This document shows positions 8,348 to 16,739 of a stretch of DNA of 34,417 nucleotides, piece after piece. A program made the position numbers and the translations under genes. Within the stretch, counting starts at the first letter, position 1; every line of letters starts with the position of its first letter. The notes beneath the pieces are model-generated. The model ran no database searches and was not told the origin of the DNA. It saw only the letters and a list, made by a program, of their open reading frames with translations. Origin of the DNA: an uncultured Lachnospiraceae bacterium (GTDB lineage: Bacteria > Bacillota > Clostridia > Lachnospirales > Lachnospiraceae); the NCBI GenBank assembly GCA_947630855.1, contig CANRJF010000027.1:1-34417 (forward strand), in the 5' to 3' direction.

Positions 8348-9802
8348 CTACTCTGTATAAAGAAGCATCCCCGGTATTATCATATCAGGGTCATCTCCAA
8401 TCGTAGCTCTGTTAATCATATACAAATCCATATATTTATCTTCATCTCCCAGATATTCTTTTGCAAGTTTCCTGAGAGTATCCCCTTCCTGCACCAAAAT
8501 GGTATACCCGAACTGCTCATAAGAATAATTCCCTGTCTTCTGTAAGGGCTGGAATTTTTTGTCTTCTGTATTCCAGACATAGATTTCCGGTTCCCCGTCT
8601 GTATAACCCCGGTAGCCGGCCCACGCTGCCGGTTCTTCATAGGTAAAATACCCGTCAGCATAGATACTGGCCTTTTTTTCAGAGTCAGGTAAATGTTGAT
8701 ATTCCTCATAATCGTACCATTTCCCGTCTACCCACCTGTGGCTGGGATAAGAAATCCACATGGTCAGACCGTATGAATCTGTAAACCAGACAGTATCCAG
8801 AAAATCCACGCATAAATGCATAGGGCATTCCTGATAAACTTCACCCGTCTTAGAATCTTTAACCTCCATTATGTATGGGTAATCTGCCGGGCAGTCATTA
8901 AACAGCCAGTCCTGGGAAAGTTCCACTTCCTCTGCCGGTACATCCAGCGTAAAGGTGACCTTTATTCCCGGCATGTCTTTCGTGGACGCCAGGGTATACT
9001 CCGCTTTCTCAAGGATGCCGCAGGGCAGTTTTTCCCCTGCATCATAAAAAAATTCATCAAAACCCTGTACCTGGGTAAATACTCTGTCGGGGTTTTTCAT
9101 ATGGATGACACGCTTACTGTGGTCACGCCAATAAAAATCCTCCTCATCCATAGTATAATTGATGAACCGGGAACGGCTGGACTGGGCTTTCAGCAACTGA
9201 TTCATATAAGAATCCCAGAGCGTTGAAGCCACCTGTTCCTCACTGCTCAACTGATTGTCCACACATTCTATGACATAAAGAAAGCCCTCATAGATATAAG
9301 CTCTCCATTTCCCGGAATCTTCCATTTCCACAGAACCTGTGTCGCCCACATGGGCGGAATGACCAAATTCCTCATCCGGGGACATGGGCCATTCCTCCTG
9401 TACCCCCTTCCAGATATCCAGGTCGTGGATGTCATCTGACCGGATTTTTAAAAAAAGCCAGTAGTCCGCCGCCTCTTTCTTCTCCCTGGCCATGCATTCT
9501 TTCTTTTTTTCCCGGAAAGCCGTTACCAGGCTGTCCCTGTCCTCCCCATATGTCCATTGAATATCTTCCCCCTGGGCATTTACGGTAACCTCTGCCATAA
9601 TATAATCATACTTCTTAGCTTCCTGCATCAGGGAAAAGCTAAAATCCTTCCAATCCTTATCTTCTTTGGAAAGAAGTAATTTAGTATCCGGTTTTGTTAC
9701 AGTATCTGTGGTGAAATGGTATTCTTTTATATTGAAAACGCCTATGCCGATAATACCTGCTATGAATATAAGGCATAAGGCCTGTATGATTCTTTTTTTC
9801 AT
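8348..9802 (-). CDS. Membrane-anchored extracytoplasmic protein with C-terminal LysM domain
   Basis: 484 residues. Residues 1-25 (KKRIIQALCLIFIAGIIGIG) form an uncleaved signal anchor or signal peptide. A charged 400-residue ectodomain of no family known to me follows. The last 50 residues (GYTILVQEGDTLRKLAKEYL through PDMIIPGMLLYTE) form a LysM module, which usually binds N-acetylglucosamine-containing glycans such as peptidoglycan. Here the domain also matches the LysM variant seen after large ectodomains, with a GDTLRKLA core. A GGGAGG ribosome binding site sits about 10 bases upstream of the ATG. The gene stands alone on the minus strand between two hybrid kinase genes, so a sensory or cell-envelope role is possible but unproven. 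Confidence 0.75.
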   Translation of the reverse strand: MKKRIIQALCLIFIAGIIGIGVFNIKEYHFTTDTVTKPDTKLLLSKEDKDWKDFSFSLMQEAKKYDYIMAEVTVNAQGEDIQWTYGEDRDSLVTAFREKKKECMAREKKEAADYWLFLKIRSDDIHDLDIWKGVQEEWPMSPDEEFGHSAHVGDTGSVEMEDSGKWRAYIYEGFLYVIECVDNQLSSEEQVASTLWDSYMNQLLKAQSSRSRFINYTMDEEDFYWRDHSKRVIHMKNPDRVFTQVQGFDEFFYDAGEKLPCGILEKAEYTLASTKDMPGIKVTFTLDVPAEEVELSQDWLFNDCPADYPYIMEVKDSKTGEVYQECPMHLCVDFLDTVWFTDSYGLTMWISYPSHRWVDGKWYDYEEYQHLPDSEKKASIYADGYFTYEEPAAWAGYRGYTDGEPEIYVWNTEDKKFQPLQKTGNYSYEQFGYTILVQEGDTLRKLAKEYLGDEDKYMDLYMINRATIGDDPDMIIPGMLLYTE

Positions 9803-9879
9803 GAGAAATAAAACCTCCCGGCTATAATATGCATTTACTAAAGTTTACCATAAAAAATTTTTTGTTTCCATATTTTAAT

Positions 9880-9908
9880 TTGCAGTATGTTTCATTTTGA
9901 GGTATAGT
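9880..9908 (+). promoter_or_regulatory. SigA-type promoter of the hybrid kinase at 9944
   Basis: TTGCAG (9880-9885), a 17-base spacer and TATAGT (9903-9908) sit 35 bases upstream of the ATG in the divergent intergenic region. Spacing is ideal and both hexamers are one or two bases from consensus. Confidence 0.55.
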
Positions 9909-9943
9909 AATAATACAAATACTGTTTCAGAAGGTGATATGTT

Positions 9944-12193
9944 ATGAATAGAAATACATTTTTTAAGTTAATCTTGATTCCTTCTTTTCTGATTCTGTGT
10001 GTCACCCTGATTTTACCCTGGGATGCATTTGCAGCATCGGCAGACACAGAAAAAGAAAATACAGCAATAGAGCTTACGGCGGAAGAACAGGCTTACCTTG
10101 ACAGGTCAGGGGAAATTACCATAGGATGTCCCATTCAGGATTGTCCACTGCTTTTTCAGGATAAAAAAACGGGAGAGCTTTGTGGCATCACCATTGATGT
10201 TTTAAACATGATATCGGAGATAACCGGCCTTACGTTCAGGTATCAGGCACTGCCCTCCGGGAATATTACATATGAAGACCTTGAGAAGCTTCAGATAGAT
10301 ATGGTGGCAGGCGTGGAGTTTAATAAGATTAATAAGCATTCTTCCGGCATTGCCATGACAGAAGCCTATTTACATGCGGAAAAAGTATTTGTGTGCAAAA
10401 AAGGGGTGGTATTCCAGCCGGAGAATGAAATGGTTATTGCCGTTGCTTCCGGTTCACAGACCATAGAAAAAGTTATTGAGGACGAGTATCCCATGTTTCA
10501 GGTTTTATTTTGTGATACTACGGAAGATGCGTTGTCCGCACTTCTTTCCGGGAAAGCGGATGCCGTTCTGCAAAACCAGTACACCATGGAAAGAGTGCTG
10601 TGCAAGCCCATTTACGAAGATTTGCAGATTGTAGCTGTGGCATCTATCGGTGACAGCCAGTGCCTTGCCAGTCTTGTGCCCCTTGACAAAAACAGGAAAA
10701 GTACTGTATCCCATGATACGCTGATTCTTCTGTCTATTATAAATAAGGGAATTGCCAGACTTGATGACAATCAGGTTTCCTTTTTCATTATTAAAGAGAC
10801 GGCGGAAAATACCTACCAGTTTACTATATGGGACATGATGTACCGCTATCGTTATGCAATGACTATTGTGTTTATCAGTCTGCTGTTGATTCTTGTTCTG
10901 CTGCGCAAAAACCATATCCTGCGCCTGAAACACTCGGAGCAGATTGCAGCCCAGCAGCGGGCAAAGGAATTGGCAGCCATTAACGCGCACATGGAAGAAC
11001 AGCAGCTTCTTCTCATGGATTCCCTGAAACATGCAGAGGAGGGAAACCGTACAAAAACCACATTTTTGTTTAACATGTCCCATGATATCCGCACTCCTAT
11101 GAATGCTATTTTAGGCTTTACAGAAATTGCCCGGCGTAGTATAAACGATACCGCCAAGCTGACAGATTGTATTGAAAAGATTCATGTGTCCGGCAAACAA
11201 TTGCTGAATTTGATTGATAATGTTCTGGATATGACAAAAATTGAAAACGGCAATGTTACACTGACGGAGAATTGCTGCAACCTGGAAGAGTGTATGGAAA
11301 AGGAGCGGGATAATTTACAGACAGAGATTGACGCAAAGCATTTGGTATTGCATATTGATGTATCAACGGTAAAAAATAAATGGGTTTACTGTGACAAAAA
11401 CCGTTTCAATCAGATTTTTTACAATATCTTAAATAATGCCGTAAAATTTAGCAAGCCGGGGGGCAGCATTTGGATTACGCTGAATCAGAAGATGTGCGAT
11501 ATCCGGGAATATGCTGATTATGAGGTACATATAAAGGATACCGGTATCGGAATGCCGCCGGAATTTTTGTCCCATATTTTCGAACCCTTTGAGCGGGAAC
11601 ATACCTCTACCGTAAGCAAGACACAGGGCGTCGGCCTTGGCATGTCCATTACAAAAAAGCTGATTGACCTGATGGGCGGCAGGATTCAGGTATTCAGTGA
11701 GCCGGATAAAGGAACCGAAGTTGTCCTTTGGTTCACCTTCAGATTGCAGGAGCAGGAACAAAAGCAGCAGGAAGAAGAGCCTTCTGTCCAAAATAATGTT
11801 GTATATGATTTTACAGGCAAACGGGTGCTTTTGGTGGAAGACAATGAACTGAATATGGAGATTGCCCAGCAAATCCTTTATGTGGTAAACTTTTCGGTAG
11901 AGACAGCCCAAAACGGACAGATTGCCGTGGATATGGTCAGAAATTCCGGGGTGGGACACTATGACGCCATACTGATGGACATTCAGATGCCGGTAATGAA
12001 CGGTTATCAGGCTTCCCGGGAAATCCGCAGCCTGGAAAACAAAGACCTGGCTCAAATCCCCATTATTGCATTGACGGCAAACACTCTTGACGAAGACAAA
12101 AAAGAAGCCCTCTCAAACGGCATGAATGCCCACGTTGGGAAACCCATAGATGTTCCGTACCTGTATGAAACGCTGAGAAATTTTGTGGAATAA
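9944..12193 (+). CDS. Periplasmic-binding-domain (SBP_bac_3) hybrid histidine kinase with one receiver
   Basis: 749 residues. A signal peptide (about 1-31, ending AFAAS) leads an exported solute-binding domain (about 45-285) of the family-3 type. Its opening LTAEEQAYLDRSGEITIGC is typical of BvgS/EvgS-like sensors. One membrane helix (about 305-320) and a coiled linker follow. HisKA has MSHDIRTPMNAI with H380; HATPase has NILNNAVKF (493-501), DTGIGM (532-537) and GVGLGM (562-567). A single REC follows with VEDN (631-634) and D679 in LMDIQMP. The ectodomain likely binds a small solute such as an amino acid. There is no output domain, so it feeds a phosphorelay. A GAAGGTGAT ribosome binding site precedes the ATG. 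Confidence 0.88.
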   Translation: MNRNTFFKLILIPSFLILCVTLILPWDAFAASADTEKENTAIELTAEEQAYLDRSGEITIGCPIQDCPLLFQDKKTGELCGITIDVLNMISEITGLTFRYQALPSGNITYEDLEKLQIDMVAGVEFNKINKHSSGIAMTEAYLHAEKVFVCKKGVVFQPENEMVIAVASGSQTIEKVIEDEYPMFQVLFCDTTEDALSALLSGKADAVLQNQYTMERVLCKPIYEDLQIVAVASIGDSQCLASLVPLDKNRKSTVSHDTLILLSIINKGIARLDDNQVSFFIIKETAENTYQFTIWDMMYRYRYAMTIVFISLLLILVLLRKNHILRLKHSEQIAAQQRAKELAAINAHMEEQQLLLMDSLKHAEEGNRTKTTFLFNMSHDIRTPMNAILGFTEIARRSINDTAKLTDCIEKIHVSGKQLLNLIDNVLDMTKIENGNVTLTENCCNLEECMEKERDNLQTEIDAKHLVLHIDVSTVKNKWVYCDKNRFNQIFYNILNNAVKFSKPGGSIWITLNQKMCDIREYADYEVHIKDTGIGMPPEFLSHIFEPFEREHTSTVSKTQGVGLGMSITKKLIDLMGGRIQVFSEPDKGTEVVLWFTFRLQEQEQKQQEEEPSVQNNVVYDFTGKRVLLVEDNELNMEIAQQILYVVNFSVETAQNGQIAVDMVRNSGVGHYDAILMDIQMPVMNGYQASREIRSLENKDLAQIPIIALTANTLDEDKKEALSNGMNAHVGKPIDVPYLYETLRNFVE

Positions 12194-12211
12194 ACAAACG
12201 GAAGCGGGACT

Positions 12212-12257
12212 AAAAAATCATCCGGGAAACCAGTTAAGGTTTTCCGGATGATTTTTT
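12212..12257. terminator. Strong bidirectional intrinsic terminator
   Basis: A 20-bp stem with one G-U pair joins 12212-12231 to 12238-12257 around the loop AGTTAA. It is flanked by A6 on the left and T8 on the right, so it works on both strands. It sits between the convergent 3' ends of two hybrid kinase genes. Confidence 0.92.
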
Positions 12258-12274
12258 TTCTTTATCGTTTGCTT

Positions 12275-14830
12275 CTATGCTAAAAACTGCTGTAATACAC
12301 GTATACATTCCCTCATATCAATGGGTTTTGCCAGATGCCCGTTCATTCCGCAGTCAAGACAAACCTGCACATCATCCGAGAAAGCATCTGCCGTCATAGC
12401 AATAATAGGAAGATCCTTATCTGCACGTTCCAGCTTCCTGATAGCTCTTGTAGCGTCATAACCGTTCATTACCGGCATACGCACATCCATGAGAATGGCA
12501 TCAAAATGTCCTATTTCAGATTTTTCAAATATTTCAACACAGTCTTTACCGTTCACTGCCCGCTCAAAGACCAGTCCGGTAGGCTCTAACATTCCGCAGG
12601 CAACCTCCCAGTTAATATCAATATCTTCAGCTAAAAGAATGCGTTTACCTGTGAAGTCTACTTTATTCTCATCCTCATGCTCTTTCGGGCCGGTGTATCC
12701 GTCCATATACTTTACTAACTTATCATATAAAGTTGATTTGAAAAGCGGCTTGGGGATAAATCCGTCAATTACGGATACATCAATCTGCTCTGCCACATCA
12801 GTCCAGTCATATGCAGAAATTAAAAACATGGGAATTTCCTGTTTCCAGCGTTTCCGAATCTCATGCATGGTCTGTATGCCGTCCATACCGGGCATTTTCC
12901 AGTCAATCAGGATAAAATCATAATCTTTATTGTTATCGTGGCTCTCTTCAACCATTTCTACCGCTTTTTGTCCGTCCATGGTCCAGTCTGCATGGACACC
13001 TAATTCTTCAAGATTTGACACAACACTGGAACATAATAATTCATTATTATCTACCACCAGGATATTCCATGATTCCGGCAGACGCATATCTTCCTCGCGT
13101 ATGTCTGATTTTTTCAAATCCAGGGTGATATGGAACTCGGTTCCCTGCTGAAGCTTACTGTGTAATTCAATTGTTCCTCCCATAAGCTCAACAATGGATT
13201 TTACAATGGGCATTCCCAATCCGGTTCCCGTAATCTGCCTGACCTCTGCCGTTTCTTCCCTTGTAAAGGTCTCAAAAATCTTTTTCTGAAACTCCTCTGA
13301 CATTCCCATTCCGGTGTCTTTCACTCTAAAATGGGTTCTTATATACTCATCACCCTTTGGGGAAGGTTCCTGATATACATGAATATCAATTCTTCCTTCA
13401 TCAGGCGTGAATTTTACTGCATTTGACAAAATATTAATCAGTACCTGGTTAAGGCGGAGATTGTCACATACTACATTTTCCGCTGTAATATCACGGATGA
13501 AAACATCAAAATGCTGGCCTTTTTGCTTTATCTGGGACTGTACAATATTTACAATATCATTCATAATATCCCTTAAGGACATGGGATGTTCACTCAGTTC
13601 CATTTTGCCGCTTTCAATCTTTGACATATCCAGAACATCATTAATCAATCCCAATAAGTGCCTGCTGGATAATTTTATTTTGTTCAGGCATTCTGTAATC
13701 TGTTCCGGGTCATTTTGGTGCTTCATGGCAATGTCTGTCATTCCTATAATGGCATTCATAGGTGTACGGATGTCATGGCTCATACTGGATAAGAATTCAC
13801 TTTTTGCCTTGCTGGCACGGACAGCTTCTGCTCTCGATACGGCAAGCTCCTGCATATGTTCCTTGGTCATCTTATAGTAAGCTATAAACATTACTGCCAT
13901 GCTTAATATAATAACCAGGATGGAAACAATTGTCATTTTCGTACGCATATCGTCCAACTGGGAGATACACAGGCTTAATTCCCCCTGAGGCATAATGGAT
14001 ACAAGATACCAGTCCACCTTTCCTGATTTTGATATAGGGGAAGCATAGATATATTTCTCTTCATCAAAACATTGCACCAACGAACAATAATCTTCCCCAT
14101 TGTCCATTTTATTTTCCATATCTTCCACAATCCGCTCTGACTTTTCTGTATCAGCATGTTCCGGTTCTGATAACAGATGTTTAAAATAACTGTCATATGA
14201 TATGTCCGTATTTTTTATTATAAAATTTCCTTCGTTGTCTATAACATGGAAGTACATTCCTTCATCATCTGTCTTTAAAAACAGGGTGTCATTCAGTTCT
14301 TCCATTGGGAGGCCTGCCGTCAGCGCAATACTTTTTCCCCCATCTGCCAGGCGGTAATGAGCTTCTCTTCCCAAAATAAGCATTTTCTCTCCGTCTTTAT
14401 TATGACCCAGGGTCACGAAATCACCATTTTGTTCTAATTCCTTTAAGGCTTCATCCACGTTATCTATGTATATCGTATTGCTGTAAACAGATTCAATCTT
14501 ACCATTCTCAGACAGCATGTCCAGGGATGAAAATCCTCTCACCTCTGCGCTGACCCGGAGTTCTTCTAAAATGTCCTCTCTGGGTATGGTTGTATCCGGC
14601 GGAGTACGGTCATACACGCCTTTAAGCTGGAGCATACGTAACTGTAAGATGGAACTGAAATTCTGCTGAATCTGATTATTAATCTCAGACATATAGATAT
14701 TGCTTACATCATTGATAGTTTCCTCTGTTTGAGAAGTCATAAATCCAATCAGGCTTACAAATACCAGTATACAAATAACGATTACGCCAACAAAACTTAT
14801 CTTCAAAAATTTCATTGTCTTCTTGTTCAT
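12275..14830 (-). CDS. Membrane hybrid histidine kinase with Cache-like ectodomain and two receivers
   Basis: 851 residues. A membrane helix (about 9-31), an extracellular sensor of about 265 residues resembling a double Cache fold (inference from length and topology), and a second helix (about 300-319). HisKA has SSMSHDIRTPMNAI with H352. HATPase has NILSNAVKF (466-474), DTGMGM (505-510) and GTGLGM (535-540). REC1 (590-710) reads VVDNN at its N-terminus, replacing the second acidic residue with N595, and has D643. REC2 (730-851) has AED (734-736) and D782 in LMDVRMP. It is the last gene of a minus-strand run with HPt, receiver and HD-GYP-like ORFs, 28 bases after the HD-GYP stop, so they are likely co-transcribed. 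AAGGA precedes the ATG. Confidence 0.9.
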   Translation of the reverse strand: MNKKTMKFLKISFVGVIVICILVFVSLIGFMTSQTEETINDVSNIYMSEINNQIQQNFSSILQLRMLQLKGVYDRTPPDTTIPREDILEELRVSAEVRGFSSLDMLSENGKIESVYSNTIYIDNVDEALKELEQNGDFVTLGHNKDGEKMLILGREAHYRLADGGKSIALTAGLPMEELNDTLFLKTDDEGMYFHVIDNEGNFIIKNTDISYDSYFKHLLSEPEHADTEKSERIVEDMENKMDNGEDYCSLVQCFDEEKYIYASPISKSGKVDWYLVSIMPQGELSLCISQLDDMRTKMTIVSILVIILSMAVMFIAYYKMTKEHMQELAVSRAEAVRASKAKSEFLSSMSHDIRTPMNAIIGMTDIAMKHQNDPEQITECLNKIKLSSRHLLGLINDVLDMSKIESGKMELSEHPMSLRDIMNDIVNIVQSQIKQKGQHFDVFIRDITAENVVCDNLRLNQVLINILSNAVKFTPDEGRIDIHVYQEPSPKGDEYIRTHFRVKDTGMGMSEEFQKKIFETFTREETAEVRQITGTGLGMPIVKSIVELMGGTIELHSKLQQGTEFHITLDLKKSDIREEDMRLPESWNILVVDNNELLCSSVVSNLEELGVHADWTMDGQKAVEMVEESHDNNKDYDFILIDWKMPGMDGIQTMHEIRKRWKQEIPMFLISAYDWTDVAEQIDVSVIDGFIPKPLFKSTLYDKLVKYMDGYTGPKEHEDENKVDFTGKRILLAEDIDINWEVACGMLEPTGLVFERAVNGKDCVEIFEKSEIGHFDAILMDVRMPVMNGYDATRAIRKLERADKDLPIIAMTADAFSDDVQVCLDCGMNGHLAKPIDMRECIRVLQQFLA

Positions 14831-14858
14831 TTTCGGTCATCCTTACATTTTCTTGTGA

Positions 14859-15521
14859 TTAAATTGTATTCTCGTTATAATAATTTAAAATTGCTCCTTT
14901 GCTGTCTGTCAACATGGAAAATACGTTGCGGGCAACGAGTCCCCTGTCTTCATTCAACTCACTTATGACGTGGTCAAACTGTTCCGATTCATGTTCTTTG
15001 CAGGCAAAGAATAACTCATCAAAAATTTCCAGAAGTCCGCAAAGCTGTGCGTAAATGGAGTTGCCGTCACCCCGGCTTCCATGGGGAAATCCTCTTCCGT
15101 CAAGCCTCTCATGGTGGTGCTGGCATATTTCCGCACAGATATCCACAAACCTTCTGCAATGTTTTGAATAATTCAATCTCAAAAGATAAGCGCCCATTAC
15201 GGTATGCTGTTGATAATTTTCATTTTCTTTTAGTTTGTTCAGCGGTTTTCCGTCGGCGGATACAGTCTGAATCAGCATACATCCTATATTGCATAAATAT
15301 ACTGATTTGCATATCATCTCCATTTGAAAGGGGTCAATATCCATCGTACCTTTTTCACAGGCCTTCTCCAGAATAATCTTCATAAGATTTGCCCTGCGCA
15401 TGTCTTTTTTTCTGTTTTTCCCGGAAAGACTAAGATAACGGTCGTAAATAAATTCCAAATCAGATATGTACTTTCTGGTTTCATCTATATCTTGTAAGAT
15501 TAATTTTTTTTTCCACTCCAA
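14859..15521 (-). CDS. Degenerate HD-GYP domain, probably the C-terminal half of a split response regulator
   Basis: The open frame can start at a TTG (15521) with no convincing ribosome binding site, and it overlaps the receiver ORF by 41 bases. I infer that it is normally reached from the receiver frame. HD-GYP landmarks: H106 in QHTVMGA, HHHERLDGRGFP (135-146, with GFP in place of GYP) and EIFDEL (165-170). The first metal motif (HDIGK in active enzymes) is replaced by CNIGC (77-81), and the late Asp ligand appears as Glu. Active HD-GYP proteins hydrolyse cyclic-di-GMP; the missing ligands make catalysis doubtful. A coiled segment (10-50) would link it to the receiver. Joined, the protein would be about 341 residues. 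Confidence 0.72.
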   Translation of the reverse strand: MEWKKKLILQDIDETRKYISDLEFIYDRYLSLSGKNRKKDMRRANLMKIILEKACEKGTMDIDPFQMEMICKSVYLCNIGCMLIQTVSADGKPLNKLKENENYQQHTVMGAYLLRLNYSKHCRRFVDICAEICQHHHERLDGRGFPHGSRGDGNSIYAQLCGLLEIFDELFFACKEHESEQFDHVISELNEDRGLVARNVFSMLTDSKGAILNYYNENTI

Positions 15522-15885
15522 GTTTTGCCCGAAGCCTTTTTAATACCTCTTCTCTGTCAAATGGCTTTTTTATAAATTCCGCAACTCTGTACTGGGATGC
15601 TTTCTCTATGTTCTCCATTGTAGCTTCAGCCGTAATCATAAAGATTTGAATATCCCGTAAATTATTTTCCCGCAATACACGCAAGACCCTCATTCCGTCA
15701 CAAAAGGGCATAGAAACATCCAGCAGAATTGCATCGAAAGTTTCTCCTTTTTTCAATATGAGGTCAAGGGCATAATACCCATTTACTGCTTCGGATACTT
15801 CAAATTCTTCATCCATCATATTTCGAAGAATTTCTCTGTCTATTTCGGAATCATCCACGATTAGTATTCTTTTTAAGTTTTCCAT
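15481..15885 (-). CDS. Receiver domain (REC), N-terminal half of a REC-HD-GYP regulator
   Basis: 134 residues with all receiver landmarks: DD at 11-12, phospho-Asp D56 in LLDVSMP, T84 in MITAE, and K107 in KKPF. The last codons cross a nine-A run (plus-strand T9 at 15504-15512). With eight As the frame would pass directly into the HD-GYP-like ORF, giving the familiar REC-HD-GYP (RpfG-like) layout. As written, it ends shortly afterwards with NLTRYR. Purine-rich GAAGGGAAGGG precedes the ATG. It lies 46 bases downstream of the HPt gene and probably receives phosphate from it. Confidence 0.85.
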   Translation of the reverse strand: MENLKRILIVDDSEIDREILRNMMDEEFEVSEAVNGYYALDLILKKGETFDAILLDVSMPFCDGMRVLRVLRENNLRDIQIFMITAEATMENIEKASQYRVAEFIKKPFDREEVLKRLRAKLGVEKKINLTRYR

Positions 15886-15931
15886 TACAAAACCCTTCCC
15901 TTCTAAAATAAGCGGAAAATTATGAATGTGT

Positions 15932-16282
15932 TTATGAATATTTTTCTATGCAGTTAATAATTGCATCCTGAACCGGAAGCACTTTTCCCAAAACTTCTTT
16001 TGCCTCCTCCGGTTTCTGTTCACGCAGTAATTTTACAAATTCAGAATAGGACTCATAAATAGGTGTAACTGCCAGATTTCCGGAAGCCCCCTTAATTGCG
16101 TGGGCTGATTCTACAATATCAGAATAATCGTTGTTGTCAAAATCCATCTGAACAGGGGAATTTTTTATCATATCTTTAAGTTTTACCAGCATTCTTTCAT
16201 AAAGAGAAGAATTGCCCCCCATACGACTTAAACCTTCATCCGTATTTACTCCCAAATTTTTCAACTCCTGAATTAAATTCAT
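15932..16282 (-). CDS. Stand-alone histidine phosphotransfer (HPt) protein
   Basis: 116 residues from the ATG at 16282, chosen because GGAGG lies 8 bases upstream. An in-frame ATG at 16297 would place that ribosome binding site inside the gene. The phosphoacceptor is H61 in ESAHAIKGASGNL, the standard HPt motif in an all-helical domain. It should shuttle phosphate between hybrid-kinase receivers and a terminal receiver. It leads the operon HPt, REC, HD-GYP-like, hybrid kinase, and is the only HPt in a window with three hybrid kinases that all end in receivers, so it may serve several of them (inference). Confidence 0.88.
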   Translation of the reverse strand: MNLIQELKNLGVNTDEGLSRMGGNSSLYERMLVKLKDMIKNSPVQMDFDNNDYSDIVESAHAIKGASGNLAVTPIYESYSEFVKLLREQKPEEAKEVLGKVLPVQDAIINCIEKYS

Positions 16283-16332
16283 ACTAAAATCCTCCATTTA
16301 GACATGTTAATATAGGTATATTTATAGTTCCG

Positions 16333-16364
16333 CCGGAATGATTATGCTGATTTAATCATTCCGG
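16333..16364 (-). promoter_or_regulatory. 12-bp hairpin in the HPt leader
   Basis: CCGGAATGATTA (16333-16344) and TAATCATTCCGG (16353-16364) form a perfect 12-bp stem with an 8-base loop, about 50 bases upstream of the HPt start codon. No U-run follows on the minus strand, so it is more likely a leader structure or operator than a terminator. Confidence 0.45.
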
Positions 16365-16398
16365 TAATTACCCGGGCCATTCCTGCCTGATACAAATT

Positions 16399-16439
16399 AA
16401 AAAACGACAAGCGCCACTCTAAAAAATGTGGTACCGTCG
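16399..16439 (-). terminator. Minus-strand terminator or attenuator in the HPt leader
   Basis: Read on the minus strand, CGAC and CCAC pair with GTGG and GTCG across an internal loop, followed directly by U6 (plus-strand A6 at 16399-16404). It lies upstream of the HPt gene and downstream of two good minus-strand promoter candidates, which suggests attenuation or a short leader transcript. It could instead close an unrecognised upstream RNA. Confidence 0.45.
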
Positions 16440-16450
16440 CCCCTACGACA

Positions 16451-16480
16451 ATTCTATGCCTGGAAAATGCGTTCTGTCAA
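16451..16480 (-). promoter_or_regulatory. Minus-strand promoter P1 of the HPt operon
   Basis: On the minus strand, a perfect TTGACA (16480-16475), an 18-base spacer and TAGAAT (16456-16451). Transcription would start near 16444, right at the base of the terminator-like hairpin. Confidence 0.5.
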
Positions 16481-16564
16481 GGCATTTCAGTACACCTTCC
16501 ATACAATATTTGGTTGTTAAACCTCGTTCGTTGAAGCCTCAAAATACACTAAAACCTATTAAAC

Positions 16565-16593
16565 ACTTTAACACGGAAATTTTTCTCTGTCAA
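16565..16593 (-). promoter_or_regulatory. Minus-strand promoter P2 of the HPt operon
   Basis: On the minus strand, a perfect TTGACA (16593-16588), a 17-base spacer and TAAAGT (16570-16565). It would give a leader of about 275 bases before the HPt gene. The rest of 16298-16739 has no gene I can support; a 67-codon plus-strand frame in it looks random. Confidence 0.45.
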
Positions 16594-16665
16594 TATCTTT
16601 CTGCTTTGAATTTCCTAATAATTATATAAAAAATTAAAATAAATGTTTATTTCAGTGGATTTCTT

Positions 16666-16674
16666 TGTTATAAT
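16666..16674 (+). promoter_or_regulatory. Extended -10 promoter for the Gfo/Idh operon
   Basis: TGTTATAAT is a perfect extended -10 element (TGnTATAAT), 65 bases upstream of the oxidoreductase ATG. No good -35 is seen at the usual distance, as is common for extended -10 promoters. Confidence 0.5.
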
Positions 16675-16739
16675 AAAATTTACCGAAGCGGGAAATGGAG
16701 TTTTGAAACAATTTTAGTAGACTTTAATGGAGAGAACAT

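Noticed and set aside
16298..16600. Possible cyclic-di-GMP or other known riboswitch in the HPt leader
   Set aside because: I could not match the conserved cores of the classes I know. Only promoters and hairpins can be supported.
16426..16629. 67-codon plus-strand ORF upstream of the Gfo/Idh gene
   Set aside because: Low-complexity translation, no ribosome binding site, and it overlaps minus-strand promoter and terminator elements.
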